Counted from the first letter of the stretch, positions 10,500 through 21,892 are shown. The stretch is DNA of 64,000 bases from Macrosoma leucophasiata (GCA_036365455.1 JAWQUS010000032.1:16562001-16626000); one strand, 5' to 3'. Program-made: numbers and translations. Notes: generated by a model not told the origin, from the sequence alone.

Positions 10500-12230
10500 T
10501 ATCGCGGGCGTTCAGGACAATTCGGTTACACCTAACTCCGAGTTATAAAAACAAAAAAACACCTTCACGCCTTTATTTCTCCGAAGTGGTAAACAGAGGC
10601 AAATTTCATTCACAATTCGCGTGTTTCGGTGCATTGTAGATCTATAACACTTACGGAGGTCTTTTGGGGTTTGAGACACATTTCCAAACCTTGGCAATCT
10701 GAATGTTCAATTGAGGATGTTCAACATTGAAAAAAAAACGGCTTGTCTGACAGACCGCAAGTTTCGTTCGTTTTTGAAAGGCTGGGAGCCCTTTGAGCTT
10801 GCCAATTGCCCAATAAAATAGACTACAGAGAGAGACTCGAGACGAGTCATCAACAAACGTCCAATTAAAAAAGAAAAACCTAGATTTGTTTCGATCTGGC
10901 AAACGAATCTACATAAAACCTGTGACCTTATCACTAAAGCAATCGATCAAAACAGAAATAATTTAGTAATAGAGTAGACTAGCCAATTTACCTTTCATTC
11001 ATGCCAGTATTTCTTTCTGACAGTTTTTGTTTTTGCTAGATCCAGCTAGATTATTAACTAGCGCTACAATGCCTACTGCAACAGTCTTGTGAGCGTGCAT
11101 ATAGCTCCGTACGCCACAAAACTGGATCCTCCATAGAACCGCAACCACAGAAATATAAATAACAAGACAATAGAAATGGTATGTTGCTAAAAACGACCGG
11201 GAAAGCATGTCGCCGATTTGTATATTGACTACAACACGGATAATAACTACGTATACTCAAGTAATGAAATTACTATTAAGAAAAAATAAACCGTAAATGC
11301 GTTCATGAAGGTTCAAAATACATTCCATTACGTTTCGCTCATCGACATTTGTGTGTGATAAGATTTGATAGATCACTGAAATTGGTGTCGAATATTATCG
11401 AAGCGACACCAACTTGTGGTAAGAAGAAGAAGATCACGCGATTATGACACTTCTATTGCTTCTATTGTCTTGTTGTTTAGATTTCTTGTAAGCGCTGTCG
11501 ACGTTTCCATTGACAATTTTCCTATACAACGTGTAAAATAATGAAGAAATAAATCTTAAGGGGAATATTGTTTCGGTAGTGTTTCATTTAGTAGTGCTAA
11601 TTAGGCAATTGATAAACTTATAGTTTTGGAGAAAATCGAGATCAAAGTTTTGCTCAAAAGTTTTACGCAACAGCCCTGTTATGATGTCAAGGATCTCTAC
11701 TTCATAGATCAAAAATAAATTAGACAGTACAAAATACGTGTTTCAGTAAACGTAATTATATATTTTATGACCTCGCAAGTCCGTGTTAGTTCAGGGTTCA
11801 ACAATGTTTTACTAAACAAAATATAGAAAAAAACATAGCGCTGTAGATTTCGATAGTTTGCCATTTGACTCCAGATAAGGTGTACACATAGAACTTTAAA
11901 TATTATTTCTTCATTCTTTTACACGTTGTGTAAGAGTTTCAGCTTATAGTTTTGTATTTTAATCATAATTTCGATTAAATAAATATCCATTAAAAACGCG
12001 AATAAAAAAAGCTAAATAAATATAATTATTAAACAAAGGATGTTGTTGGTGAATGCTAAACCAAACATTAGCATTTGAATAGAGAAAGATGAGCGCGGTC
12101 AACGGCACGGAGCGCATTATGCATTATGCACTCAGTGCAGTAATGCGGGCAGTATTATACTTATGTTTAAATGGCATCTGCTTACGACTACATCTGCTGG
12201 TTTTGGATGTACCGAGACTAAAAGCACATA
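10500..12230. other. 1.7 kb AT-rich, no gene recognised
   Basis: No member of the repeat families, no tRNA and no long ORF. Short ORFs on the minus strand (10512-11260) show no recognisable domain and AT-driven composition. Possibly intronic or intergenic unique DNA. Confidence 0.5.
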
Positions 12231-12232
12231 CG

Positions 12233-12280
12233 TAACTTCACACCTGTCTTCTCCGGAGGGGTAGACAGAGGTAAATGCAT
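12233..12280 (-). repeat. SINE B/LINE tail fragment
   Basis: AACTTCACACCTGTCTTCTC then GGGGTAGACAGAGGTAAATGC: a diverged tail only. Confidence 0.5.
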
Positions 12281-12865
12281 GGATACGTCAAATGAGTTGA
12301 AATTAGGCACAAATCTTTAAATTAGTGACCCAAACGTGCACGTGCAACGTAGATACATTTTTTATATATTTAAAACACCGACGACTTGCTTTTGGGAATA
12401 TATTAGACATTAGAAAAATAAGTTAAGCAGAGTATATTGTGTGATATCATACAAAGATTTTATTCATAATATCTTCATAAATGAATGTTCATTTATTGAA
12501 AATTTAGTTAAATTGGAGGTATATACCTATACTTAATTGCCACTTGGATGCTTAAATAACGTTCTAAAACCAGCACACAGTAGAATGCACTCTTTTAAAA
12601 AGCAACCAATTCAAAAATAGCAGCAAAAAAAATTTATTCAAAATTCGAATCCAACGAAGAGCTGGCTAGTTTGAGCGTAACGTGTTTCACGTTCGGCCAT
12701 TGGGGATCCAAAAAAATCGCAAACGGTAAAAAATCCGATTGAATTTTAAATCGACCCGCGCTTCCTGGACGAAAATAATAAATAGTCATAGACTGACCGA
12801 TATACATAGTGTTTTGTGTGGGCGAAATGGCAGGCCACCGGTTCGACTACCTACCTTCCTAACTT

Positions 12866-13041
12866 ACACGGCCCTGTAATTTCCATTTCCGGCACAGAGG
12901 CATAACACCTTAGGCCTCAGGCGCGGTAACGCATCTGCATTTTGGTCTTGGTCTTTGTGTGGGTGTCTATAGGCTGCAGTCATCACTAACCATCAATGTG
13001 AACTGCATGCTTGTTTGCCACTTCCATTATATAAAAAAAAA
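12866..13041 (+). mobile_element. 5'-truncated family A1 retroposon
   Basis: Begins at ACACGGCCCTGTAATTTCC and runs to the poly-A. The first ~110 bp are absent, as in abortive target-primed reverse transcription. A TTTCCA duplication lies near its start. Confidence 0.85.
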
Positions 13042-13206
13042 TCTTAATCACTTTTGACTTGGTTTAGGTACGTCTTTTTTTCGCACTTTCATACCACGAA
13101 GACAGCGCTTATATACCGTGTACTAATGGAAATACGACAGTTATTATGGAATGTATCTTCACGCCAAGTTCCTTACGGGGGGGGGGCTTTTGTGCGTCTT
13201 CTACAT

Positions 13207-13392
13207 TCATCGGTTCATCACTTTAGAAATTAAAGAAAAAACGGAAAGAAAAATTTGTCTTAGGGCAGGAATCGAACCTGCGACCTCAGGATAACCAGTC
13301 CAGCCGCTTTACCACTAAGCTATCGAAGTAGTGGAAAAGCGGCTGGACTGGTTATCCTGAGGTCGCAGGTTCGATTCCTTGCCCGAAGTCAA
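13207..13392. repeat. head-to-head tRNA-like palindrome
   Basis: A minus-strand tRNA-like head (13262-13322) meets a plus-strand copy (13330-13388) across a few bases (gaagtagtgg). Each arm carries TTAGTGGTAAAGCGGCTGG-type and GCAGGTTCGATTCC boxes. The left side continues into the same A-rich flank seen at 471-506. It is either a SINE that folded back or two SINEs inserted in opposite orientation. Confidence 0.75.
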
Positions 13393-13599
13393 ATTTATCT
13401 TTCTGTTTTTTTTTTTTATTTCTAAGTTACTCGCCCGTGTCATTGCGAAAAATAAATATTTTTGCTATAGTTGCGAACCGGATTTTAAATTACAAAAAGC
13501 CTACAAAACCGGATTTGTAAGAAAATTCGGATTGTGGATTCCCTAAGCCCGATATAATGAAGATTGGCTCACGACCAACCCGTTGAGGTAATTCTAAAG

Positions 13600-13748
13600 T
13601 TCTAAACGTAACTTCAAGCCTATATTCGGCGAAAGGGTGGTTAAAGTTAAACGCACATATTCAAGCATACATGTAAACATCCGACTAGCCAGTCACGTTT
13701 TGTAAATAAGTGGTGAAACCTATTGACATCTCCGCGCGCATTACCTAA
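13600..13748 (-). repeat. degenerate SINE B fragment
   Basis: Recognisable as tail and body (taacttcaagcct, atattcaagcatacatgtaaacatcc, cctattgacatctcc) with many changes; the head is absent. Confidence 0.55.
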
Positions 13749-13911
13749 CGCTGAGCTCGACACTAGAAAGCTTGCGAAAAATAGACCCAACAGCTCATAT
13801 CTTCTCCTATCATTTTGTGTTAATCCTGAACGCTACGCAAGACGTTTGCGAAACAGATGGTGGTAGCTGCACATAATAATTTTTCAAACTGCTTTCAGAC
13901 AAATACTCCCT

Positions 13912-14030
13912 CAGTCTGCTCGAGACCACGGAAGCTGAAGAGCGACCGAAACGTCGGGTTCGATTTTAAATAATCATTTCAGTTTAACATACGCGAGATA
14001 AATCCGAAAACTAGTTTTATTTCAATAAAA
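13912..14030 (+). mobile_element. element L copy 3, one arm
   Basis: GAGACCACGGAAGCTGAAGA then GCGACCGAAACGTCGGGTTC, ending ACGCGAGATAAATCCGAAAA and AGTTTTATTTCAA. Left arm missing, as at 9303. Confidence 0.7.
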
Positions 14031-14723
14031 CAGATAAGTAAAAAAACTTAGATAATCATAAGAACGAGATTCTCTCGCCAACATTCTCAATACTGTACAT
14101 AACCCAGTGCGGAGACCGCCTGCGTTGCCAACTGCCAATACCATATGAAACTCGGTACACTGCACTCATCGGGCTACTTCGAAAATACTATGCACTTTCC
14201 CATCCCCATATCAATCCATATTTGCAACGTTATTCCTTAGAGATAAAGTTAATAATCAAATGGCGCGGTCGCATAAGCCGTTTCGCCGCGCATCCAATTG
14301 ATGCGTCACACCGTAGTGGGGACCGGGTCATCGCGCCAAGGTAGGGTGTCCGTGCTTCGAATTCGCTGTGGGATAATACCGGTATTTCATTACGTTTTTT
14401 TTTTATTGAACATGTTCTTGGAGTGGATTTTGGATTTTACGATACGCTTTTAGTTGTTTAGATTCCGAATAAACTACATTCTGTTGAGTTATGTCATAAA
14501 TTGTCTTAAGCGCGAGAAAAATACTCCTTTTTTTAATTTCATCGGATATACTTAAACATATAATTATGACCAAATGATAAAACATTTTTTTTTTTGGAAT
14601 GAGTAATCTAAAACAGTATTCACAAACACTATTATTAATTTTCATCATGATGACATATTTTAGTTCATTATTACGTATACATAAGATGTAATTTATAAAA
14701 TTATGTTCCTTGTGTATAAGATA

Positions 14724-14908
14724 TAGAGCTCCTGATATAGCTTTCCCCCGAATAAATAATATAAGTTTTTGATTATTACCCCCTTTATTAACTTTATTAA
14801 TTTCAAGAAGAATTGTAGAAAATGGAGCAGGAACTGGATGAACAGTTTACCCCCACTTTCATCTAATATTGCTCATAGAGGTGCTTCAGTTGATTTAGCT
14901 ATTTATTC
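14724..14908 (+). pseudogene. NUMT: fossil of mitochondrial COX1
   Basis: Reads as the barcode region of cytochrome oxidase I: GAGCTCCTGATATAGCTTTC, then 'aataaataatataag', 'tcaagaagaattgtagaaaa', 'gaactggatgaacagttta' and 'tcatctaatattgctcatag'. With the invertebrate mitochondrial code it gives the MNNMSFWLLPP, RIVENGAGTGWTVYP and LSSNIAHRGASVDLAI blocks in order. At least one single-base deletion breaks the frame (PPLL and YPPL regions), and TGA codes for Trp, so it cannot be expressed in the nucleus. The similarity ends abruptly on both sides within nuclear DNA. Confidence 0.93.
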
Positions 14909-15264
14909 CTATTTATTTTGTATCTTATTTGTTGTTATTATAACACGGTAAATTGTTAAATTTGATAAATTATAGTTCAAGTGAATTAGGTACTCAAAAA
15001 CAAAGTCTTCAATAAGGATGAACTGCCACTCCTGAATTTAGTTCATGGAATGAACAATAACATATAACAGGAAAACGACAACAAACAATAATATTTTGTA
15101 GTATATAAATAATAAGGTACTATATATAGTACCTATTCCCTCGACTTCCTTCATTCCATGTTTATCAAAAAGGATTGACAAAAGGGAAGAGAAATTAAGG
15201 CATCTCTTCTTTTAAACAATATGCAACTGACATGCGTGACATTTTCACATGAAAGATTTTTTTT

Positions 15265-15523
15265 ACTGGTGGTAGAGCTCCAGTGACGGAGCTAGCGGGC
15301 GTAGGCACCACTGCATTACCTAATTAACTTGCCGCTAAATGGTAGTGTTCAGCACTATCGTGTTCCGGTCAGGTGGTAATGTACGGCCCTGTAATTTCCG
15401 GCACAGAGGCATAACACCTTAGGCCTCAGAAGTGGCAACGCATCTGCATTTTGACCTTGGTCTTTGTGTGGGTGTCTATAGGCTGCAGTCATTGTCACTT
15501 CCATTACATTTATTAAAAAAAAA
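15265..15523 (+). mobile_element. family A1 retroposon with 3' internal deletion
   Basis: Full 5' end, but about 40 bp between GCTGCAGTCAT and GTCACTTCC is missing before the A-rich tail. Confidence 0.88.
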
Positions 15524-15602
15524 GATACACACAGGCCATTATATCAACAGCGTCACGTAAACTTCTGAAATCTATACGAACCATTCACTTGAGCAATCAA
15601 AT

Positions 15603-15945
15603 TACTACAGTTGCCAAATGCCCGTGAAGATCACACAGTTATGTACAGTACTCAACCATTAATATTGCACATCGAGCCTGCAAAAGAGACGATCGGCTCG
15701 TTTCGACTTCGTAGAGCGTTATCTCTGTAACACACTGCCCACGTAAGCACTGACATTCTTCTGGTATTCGTCAAAACTTGATCAAAGTGGTCGACAAACG
15801 TCAAATAGGTGCGGTGCGAAAACAGATAACGCTCTACAGACCCGAAATAAGCCGAAGTCTCCTTCCTAGGCTCGATGTGCAATATTTATTGTAGAGCACT
15901 GTACTACAGTTTCCAAATGCCCGTGAGGATCACTTATATATGTAC
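15603..15945. repeat. foldback between direct repeats
   Basis: A ~230-bp inverted-repeat unit (arms about 15659-15727 and 15829-15892, both containing AATATTGCACATCGAGCCT or its complement and GTAGAGCGTTATCT) is flanked by direct repeats of CTACAGTT(G/T)CCAAATGCC (15605 and 15902). A third relative of the flank lies at 16481. The class is unknown. Confidence 0.6.
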
Positions 15946-16156
15946 CTAAACGACGAGAGAAGAGCGAATTTAGAAAAATTCGAGACGACGCCATTTTTAA
16001 ACGATTCACAAAAAAGCTGTTACAATCATAGCTCCATAATATAGGAATCAATCCATAATGGGAAACCCAATTAATCAATCAATTCTGATTAATCACTTGT
16101 TTCTGATAACAGGAACAAGTTGCTTATGCATTCAGCTATGAATAAATTATTGTGTA

Positions 16157-16347
16157 CTAGCTGTTGCCCGCGGCTTCAACCGCGTGGATGTCGTTTTATA
16201 AATAACTAAATATATGCCTATGTTCTTTCTCAAACTCAGCTCTATCTCTGTACCAAATTTCATTAAAATCGGTTCAGTCGTTTGGACGTGAAAAGGTAAC
16301 AGACAGACAGACAGAGTAATTAACTCTGCAATTATAATATTAGCAGG
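16157..16347 (+). repeat. family D element
   Basis: Head ACTAGCTGTTGCCCGCGGCT, middle TTTCATTAAAATCGGTTCAG and tail AACAGACAGACAGACAGAG followed by TTATAATATTAGCAGG. Complements the reverse copies at 38676 and 56778. Confidence 0.75.
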
Positions 16348-16581
16348 CAAATTGCCAATGCGACAACAAAACTTAAATGAATCGTTTACAACTATCCCAT
16401 CTATAGCCGTATGCATCCACGCCCTACCTCGCCCCGGCACAGGCGGTCTGTTGATCTAACTCCCACATCGCTATAGTTGCCAACCACCCGCGAAGGTCAC
16501 TCACTTGTGTACACAAGTCTACGTGTGTAGCGAGTGAACGGCGCGCTTCTACTTCTACGTATTGCCGTCGACGCGATTTCT

Positions 16582-16918
16582 ACTGGTGGCTAGAGCTCAC
16601 TGTGAAATGATTAATATTTATTAATACTGGCGGTAGAGCTCCAGTGACGGAGCTCGCCGGAGTAGGCACCACCGCATTACCTAATATACTTGCCGCTAAA
16701 TGGTAGTGTTCAGCACTATCGTGTTCCGGTCAGGTGGTAATGTACAGCCCTGTAATCTCCGGCACAGAGGCATAACACCTTATGCCTCAGGAGTGGAAAG
16801 TGTGGAAACGCATCTGCATTTTGACCTTGGTCTCTGTGGGTGTCTATAGGCTGCAGTCATGCAGATCACATCAATGTGAACTGCATGCTTGTTTGCCACA
16901 CCCATTACGTAATAAAAA
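16582..16918 (+). mobile_element. family A1 retroposon plus 5' fragment of another
   Basis: A near full-length copy (16625-16918, ending TGTTTGCCACACCCATTACG) is preceded by a solitary ACTGGTGGCTAGAGCTCA fragment at 16582-16600. The fragment suggests an abutting or partly deleted second copy. Confidence 0.85.
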
Positions 16919-17283
16919 CTGTTCATGATAGTAGTTTCACGTCTAACTAAACGAAGGGATAGGTTAAGTACTGATGGAAATGTCGGTAGATAAGACATGA
17001 ATGGATAATGCATACCTACCTACAATAAAAAAATCCAACATTCAGTTATTTTTTGTTATCGTGTAGGTATCTTAAGGAAGAGGCTATCAATAGGATTTCT
17101 ATTGTTAAAAATGTTAAAACAAAATTATTGTTTGGATTACGTTATTGTTAAGTATAAGTACACATATAGTATAGGTTATCGTCTTTGAAGTTTTTTGCAA
17201 AATGCCGTCTTCACTCGTACAAAAGCATATTCAATAGGGTTGTCGCATTTTTGGTATAATTAATAAATACGCTCTTTAGACTT

Positions 17284-17559
17284 ACTGGTGTTAGATCTGC
17301 AGTGACGGAGCTCACGGGCGTAAGCACCACTGAATTGCCTAATATACCTACTTGCCGCTAAATGGTAGTGATCCGCACTATCGTGTTCGGGTCAGGTGGT
17401 ATTGTACCGCCCTGTAATTTCCGCCACAGAGGCATAACACCTAAGGTATTAGCCTCAGGAGTGGTAACGCATCTGCATTTCGACCTTGGAATTGTGTGGG
17501 TGTCTATAGGCTGCAATCATCACTTAACATCAATGTGAACTGCATGCTTGTTTGCCACC
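17284..17559 (+). mobile_element. family A1 retroposon without A tail
   Basis: ACTGGTGTTAGATCTGCAG to TGCTTGTTTGCCACC, with an 8-bp internal duplication near 17441 and several substitutions. An older copy. Confidence 0.85.
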
Positions 17560-17898
17560 AGTTGTTCCTTATGAGGTACAGAATGTTAAAAATTACAAAA
17601 AAAAACAAAAACCCACCCCGAGACATGAAACGAATACCTAGCAATAACAGCCATCAAAACAGCAGAGATAATTAATCACCCTATTGTATTAAATTCTGTT
17701 ATATGAGCACATTTTCCTCAATTAATAACTTAATCAAGTACATCTTACTTATAATTACGCTTGATTACAATGTAAACATTCGCACAGTATGTACCACACA
17801 TGCGGATGTATATCTATAGATTAAACACAAGAGGCAGAGATCACGTCATGACCTCATGACGTAATTGTAATGGGGCTCTAAGCTGATTTCATGTGACT

Positions 17899-18501
17899 TT
17901 TTTTTATAACCAAGGTGGCAAACGAGCAGTTGACAGAACAACATGGCTGTTACGTAATGAGAAGTAGAACATAGCTGTCACGTAATGACTGTAACCATAG
18001 AGCAACGCGGGCCACCGGCCGCGGCGGCCTGGAGAGGAGTAGCCATAGCGTTCTTGCCGATGCAAAACAGTATGTCAATTATTGCGGGGGGGAATGCGTG
18101 CGACATACACGCACACTACAAAAATCGTCTATTACGAGCTACGAAACTCACACCTTGACTTTAACAAAATACAGAAATAATTTCACGCACACTTTTAAGC
18201 ATCTAGGCGACAGGTATAGGCCCATTTGGGCTTATACTTTGACAGAGGGGAAAGTCTACATATGGCTACTCCCCTCCGGTGTTGCTCTATGACTGTAGCC
18301 TATAGACATCTACACAAAAACCAGACGTCAAAATGCAGATGCGTTGCTTCCCCTAAGACCTCATGTCTCTGTGATAGTTATTACGCGGCCATACATTACT
18401 ACACAATAGTTCTGAACACTACCAATTGGCGGCAGATAGATAAGGTAATGCGGTGGTGCCTACGCCCTCGAGCTCCTACACCGGAACTCTACCACCAGTA
18501 A
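17899..18501 (-). mobile_element. family A2 retroposon split by hAT-like F
   Basis: A2 parts at 17899-17995 and 18292-18501 flank element F copy 2. The F insertion site TGACTGTAGC lies in the A sequence that normally reads TGACTGCAGC. The order of events is therefore A2 first, F second. Confidence 0.85.
17996..18291. mobile_element. hAT-like element F copy 2
   Basis: 296 bp with CATAGAGCAACGCGGGCC at the left and GTTGCTCTATG at the right. Flanks actgtaac (17988-17995) and actgtagc (18292-18299) form an 8-bp duplication with one mismatch. Non-autonomous; no ORF of note. Confidence 0.88.
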
Positions 18502-18555
18502 ATGTGTTATTCGTTACGAGAATGGTACATATTAATACACTCTGAATTGCTGATT

Positions 18556-18635
18556 GACAGACAGACGCACGAGTAATCTTATAAGGGTTCCAATTTAATT
18601 TTTTAGGTACGAAACCCTTACAAAAAAAATATGAC
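18556..18635 (-). repeat. family E fragment
   Basis: GACAGACAGACGCACGAG with AAGGGTTCC and GGTACGAAACCCTTA, the end structure of E elements. Confidence 0.5.
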
Positions 18636-18657
18636 TAATTACGAGGTAGCCCTTGGT

Positions 18658-19108
18658 CACACCGCGGACACTCCGCCAAAATTCCATACAAACGCTTAAT
18701 TTGGTTTCTATTACACAGACATCGATCAGTAACGTGTATTTATTTACACGCGCACGTGTGTGCGTATCACGTACAAAATACCAACCGTCGCCCATAAGAA
18801 GGGAAGGGGTTGAGTGATGCAGGCAATCGGGCGGGGACGTCGAAATAAAGAAGAAGAAGAAGAAAAAACATTTATTGGTGCAGCCCCCATACCAATATCA
18901 GGTACTGCATTGATAAAAAAAAACAATAGAACAAAAAAAAAACATTTACAATACAAATACCTACGTTACACAGAAAAAAAACATTTAAAAAAGGGTTGAC
19001 AAAAAAAAATACTTAGGCCTATTTAAAAAGTACCTACTTAGAGTAGAACATAAGAAACAAGATCCCAAGAAGTGTCCATTCTATACGTAGTATTATTAAA
19101 TATTCTCT
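18658..19108 (+). repeat. family N element interrupted by A-rich insert
   Basis: N parts lie at 18658-18844 and 19070-19108. The flanks gcccttggt and gccttggt are a near-identical 8-9-bp duplication. The 225-bp insert (18845-19069) starts with an AAG run and is A-rich (several A8-A10 tracts), like the 3' region of a retroposed sequence. Confidence 0.72.
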
Positions 19109-19214
19109 GCCTTGGTGTACTTCCCCGGACAAGTGGCGAGCGCCCATCTCTCTCAACCTAAACCACTCTCGTGACATAAAAAAGTACTTGGCAAGGGAAT
19201 TAGAAAGCCTATAG

Positions 19215-19286
19215 ACATCTGCAAAAAGAGGCGTTTTTTAGGAGTGACACTGACACCCCTAGAGAAACTCCTCTTTTTGCAGATGT
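19215..19286. repeat. 72-nt hairpin in a decayed A copy
   Basis: ACATCTGCAAAAAGAGG (19215-19231) is perfectly complementary to 19270-19286, and the inner sequence continues to pair imperfectly. The flanks (agcctatagac, gcagatgcgtcacc) belong to a reverse A copy, so this is an inverted duplication inside an A remnant. The size and shape resemble a pre-miRNA; nothing shows that it is processed. Confidence 0.6.
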
Positions 19287-19636
19287 GTGATGCAGATGCG
19301 TCACCACTGTTGAAGTGTAAAACAATTGAAAGTGTGACAGTATTTACAGCTAATTTGCCACGACATTACAACGAATTTTGGCCAATCTAATCCTAGGTAG
19401 CCATAGAGCACAAATATTGCTGTTTTCAAAACCACAGGTAACAAATGCACCTGCAACCGTTCACAAGCAGCCTTGATTATAGCAGAGTTACTCTGAAACA
19501 AATCTCATATCACCAGCACGAGGTGAGTTCGAGGTGCCTTGTCACGAATAACACAAAATTATTAAATTATTCGAATATCTTCATCATCGCGTAAACGGAA
19601 TCAACAACTACACGTCCCCTCGTGTTTTGATCAACT

Positions 19637-20205
19637 GTCAAAGGAGACGTTCCAAAATGTATGGAGCTTGGCCCACACCTTGTATAGGTCGCGCCAGGTA
19701 AAAAGAACGCTGGCGGTCAAGCTGCGCGTCATGTGTTTTTATTTCATTTTATGTTATTCTATGTAATATAGTTTTCAATCTGCCTACCAATACACGAAAC
19801 CGCAAGCGAAAGCTAGATCAAAAATAAACCAATAGGGCTAGTACTTTCGTGCGCGAGTGTACCGATGCGCGAACACATCCCTTCTACTTTCTTCCAGCGT
19901 TCTTTTTACGTGGCGCGACCTATACACTATATTGAGAGAAGAAGCATAAAACACTAAATCATTTTCAGCTATTCAAATCGTATATTAAACGTTCAATTGA
20001 TTGTCGTAAGTATATTTAAAACAAGAATGTCATAGTACTAATATAGTGACATTGTTGTCATACAAAAATTACATAAAATAATATTCCGACAAAAACTTTC
20101 AGAGATTTTTTAATTTTTCAAGATTCTAATTAATTTTTGTGTTATTTTCCATGATTCTACGTATTTTTCTCTATCTTTTGATATAGTGCACAAGGTGCGG
20201 CCCGT
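19637..20205. repeat. segment M copy 1
   Basis: Matches 54897-55460 over most of its length: AAAGGAGACGTTCCAAAA, TTTTCAGCTATTCAAATCGT, GTTGTCATACAAAAATTACA and TTTTTCTCTATCTTTTGATAT occur in the same order. This copy holds a MITE that the other lacks. The class is unknown; it could be a low-copy transposon or a segmental duplicate. Confidence 0.75.
19685..19922. mobile_element. MITE with TA target duplication
   Basis: 238 bp bounded by TAGGTCGCGCCAGGTAAAAA and its near-complement ending GGCGCGACCTA; the inverted termini are ~30 bp. TA (19683-19684 and 19923-19924) flanks it. The corresponding point in segment M copy 2 (near 54953) is uninterrupted and has a single TA. TA target and long termini suggest the Tc1/mariner group. 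Confidence 0.85.
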
Positions 20206-20239
20206 GAATTTGTACTGTGATTGAGTTAGGGCGTTGTCG

Positions 20240-20520
20240 ACCGGATAGTGTAATAAGCGATAACCCGGCGCAAGGTCATGCCCACCCTTTCTGCCGGACC
20301 CTGAATACCGTGTCGTGTAATAGCCTTTTTAGAGAGACCCATTTGGGTGCGAACTTCGCTTTGGCTTTGCTGGAAGTTGATGACATTCCATAGAGCGAGA
20401 AATCAGAAATAATTCTCACGAAGTGAAGTGAGTTTAGTTTCATATTTACAGAATAATCTACGAGTATGCGCCCGCGCACATGCTTACACGTTTATTTACG
20501 TCACTCTCCTGTCGGCGTGC
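20240..20520. other. unassigned moderately GC-rich stretch
   Basis: On the minus strand a short frame ends SLKRLLHDTVFRVRQKGWA then stop. The composition is richer than its surroundings and may be the 3' end of a transposon ORF. Not recognised. Confidence 0.25.
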
Positions 20521-20600
20521 TTTTTTTATCACTCTCTATTTACGTTCGGGATAAACCCGATTTTATTTGGGTAATCTTTAGTCAACGTCGTAAAGGATTT

Positions 20601-20628
20601 GTATCGATAAATCGATAAATATCGATAA
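20601..20628. promoter_or_regulatory. cluster of three ATCGATA motifs
   Basis: TATCGATA at 20602-20609 and 20620-20627, plus AATCGATA between them. TATCGATA is the DREF-binding DRE core known from insect promoters. No transcript is evident nearby, so function is inferred only. Confidence 0.3.
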
Positions 20629-21022
20629 AAAAAAATCATAATCATTTTTAAGGACTAAGCCGACAGACGATTAATTGCAAAATTCGTATTAATAATTTAG
20701 GTACATTAATAATTTGTCGTAATTTCTTAAAATTTCTATACCTACAACATTTTTAACTTACTTTTACCGTTCGTGATTTCAATGAAACATATTTCTTCGG
20801 ATTACGTAACGGTGGATCTTACTTTTAGAAGTTATTCTCTTTTTAGGGTTCAGTGTAATATTTTCCATTACAAAACATTCTTTTTGGTTCAATGTAACAT
20901 AATGTAAACAGTCATGACATGTGTTATGTGTTATTCACCTTAGTTTAGTTTAACATAGTTATTCTCTGACATACATATATCATAAGTGGTTTTTGAAATC
21001 CCAAATGATAAATAAACATTTA

Positions 21023-21168
21023 CCCCCTTATTCATAAACGTATTTTAGCTAAAGTGTTGCTAATCTCTCCTTTGTCTTTTTCTATCCTGCACATTTGACA
21101 ATGCAACTGACAAAGACAAAGCATTCCATAGCTAAAACGTATCTAATGTATGTTTATGAATAAGGGGA
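21023..21168. mobile_element. PIF/Harbinger-type MITE with TTA TSD
   Basis: 146 bp with inverted ends CCCCCTTATTCATAAACGTA and TATGTTTATGAATAAGGGG. TTA precedes it (21020-21022) and follows it (21169-21171). Inner TTAGCTA/TAGCTAA also pair. The TSD length fits PIF/Harbinger. Confidence 0.75.
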
Positions 21169-21281
21169 TTAGATTATGAACGGTTGCTATCTATTGGGCT
21201 TTAGCCGGACTTGGTTTGCTTTTTTGGGTCGTGTTCGGCAAAATATTGCACTATGAGAATTTTTAGTTTTAGCCGATGGCA

Positions 21282-21496
21282 CAAAGCGGACACTCCGCCA
21301 AAATTCCATACACACGCTTAATTTGGTCTCTATTACACAGACATCCATCAGTGACGTGTATTTACACGAGCACCTGTGTGCGTAGCACGTAGATACCAAA
21401 CGTCTCCCATAAGAGGGGAGGTGGTTGGGTGAGGCGGGAAAATCGGGCGGGACGTCGAAGTGTTCATTCTATACGTAGTATTAGTACATATTCTCT
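21282..21496 (+). mobile_element. family N element with 10-bp TSD
   Basis: The cleanest N copy. GCCGATGGCA flanks it exactly (21272-21281 and 21497-21506), setting the ends at CAAAGCGGACACTCCGCC and TAGTACATATTCTCT and the size at 215 bp. It shows no terminal inverted repeat or poly-A, so the transposition class is open. Confidence 0.85.
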
Positions 21497-21892
21497 GCCG
21501 ATGGCAACCCTATCCACTTTCCAAAAATCTTTTTTTTTTGTTAATATTTCCTTCAACAAATGAATTATGAATAATGATAATGACAATTAGTTTCTCGATA
21601 TTCACATAAATGGTGATCGGCCCAATAAACTAATTGAGTGTTTAATTACCATAAATAGGTACGATTACAAGTACAAAGTCTGCGACGGTCGTTGACACTG
21701 GTCAGTAATCGATTCATGTCATTTGGAACATGCTAAGTGGTGGATTCTTTGATTGTGCTTAATAAGACTAATTAGGTAATTTGACGCGGACGTAATATAC
21801 CTAATTGGCTAATTTCAAAAAACTTGAAAAATTCGTGGCGAATTTATTAGATTAAACAATACGGAATGTACTTAATACTATCATATATATTT

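Noticed and set aside
13262..13388. Functional tRNA (possible GGU anticodon)
   Set aside because: Mismatched anticodon stem, no proper acceptor stem, duplicated as a palindrome.
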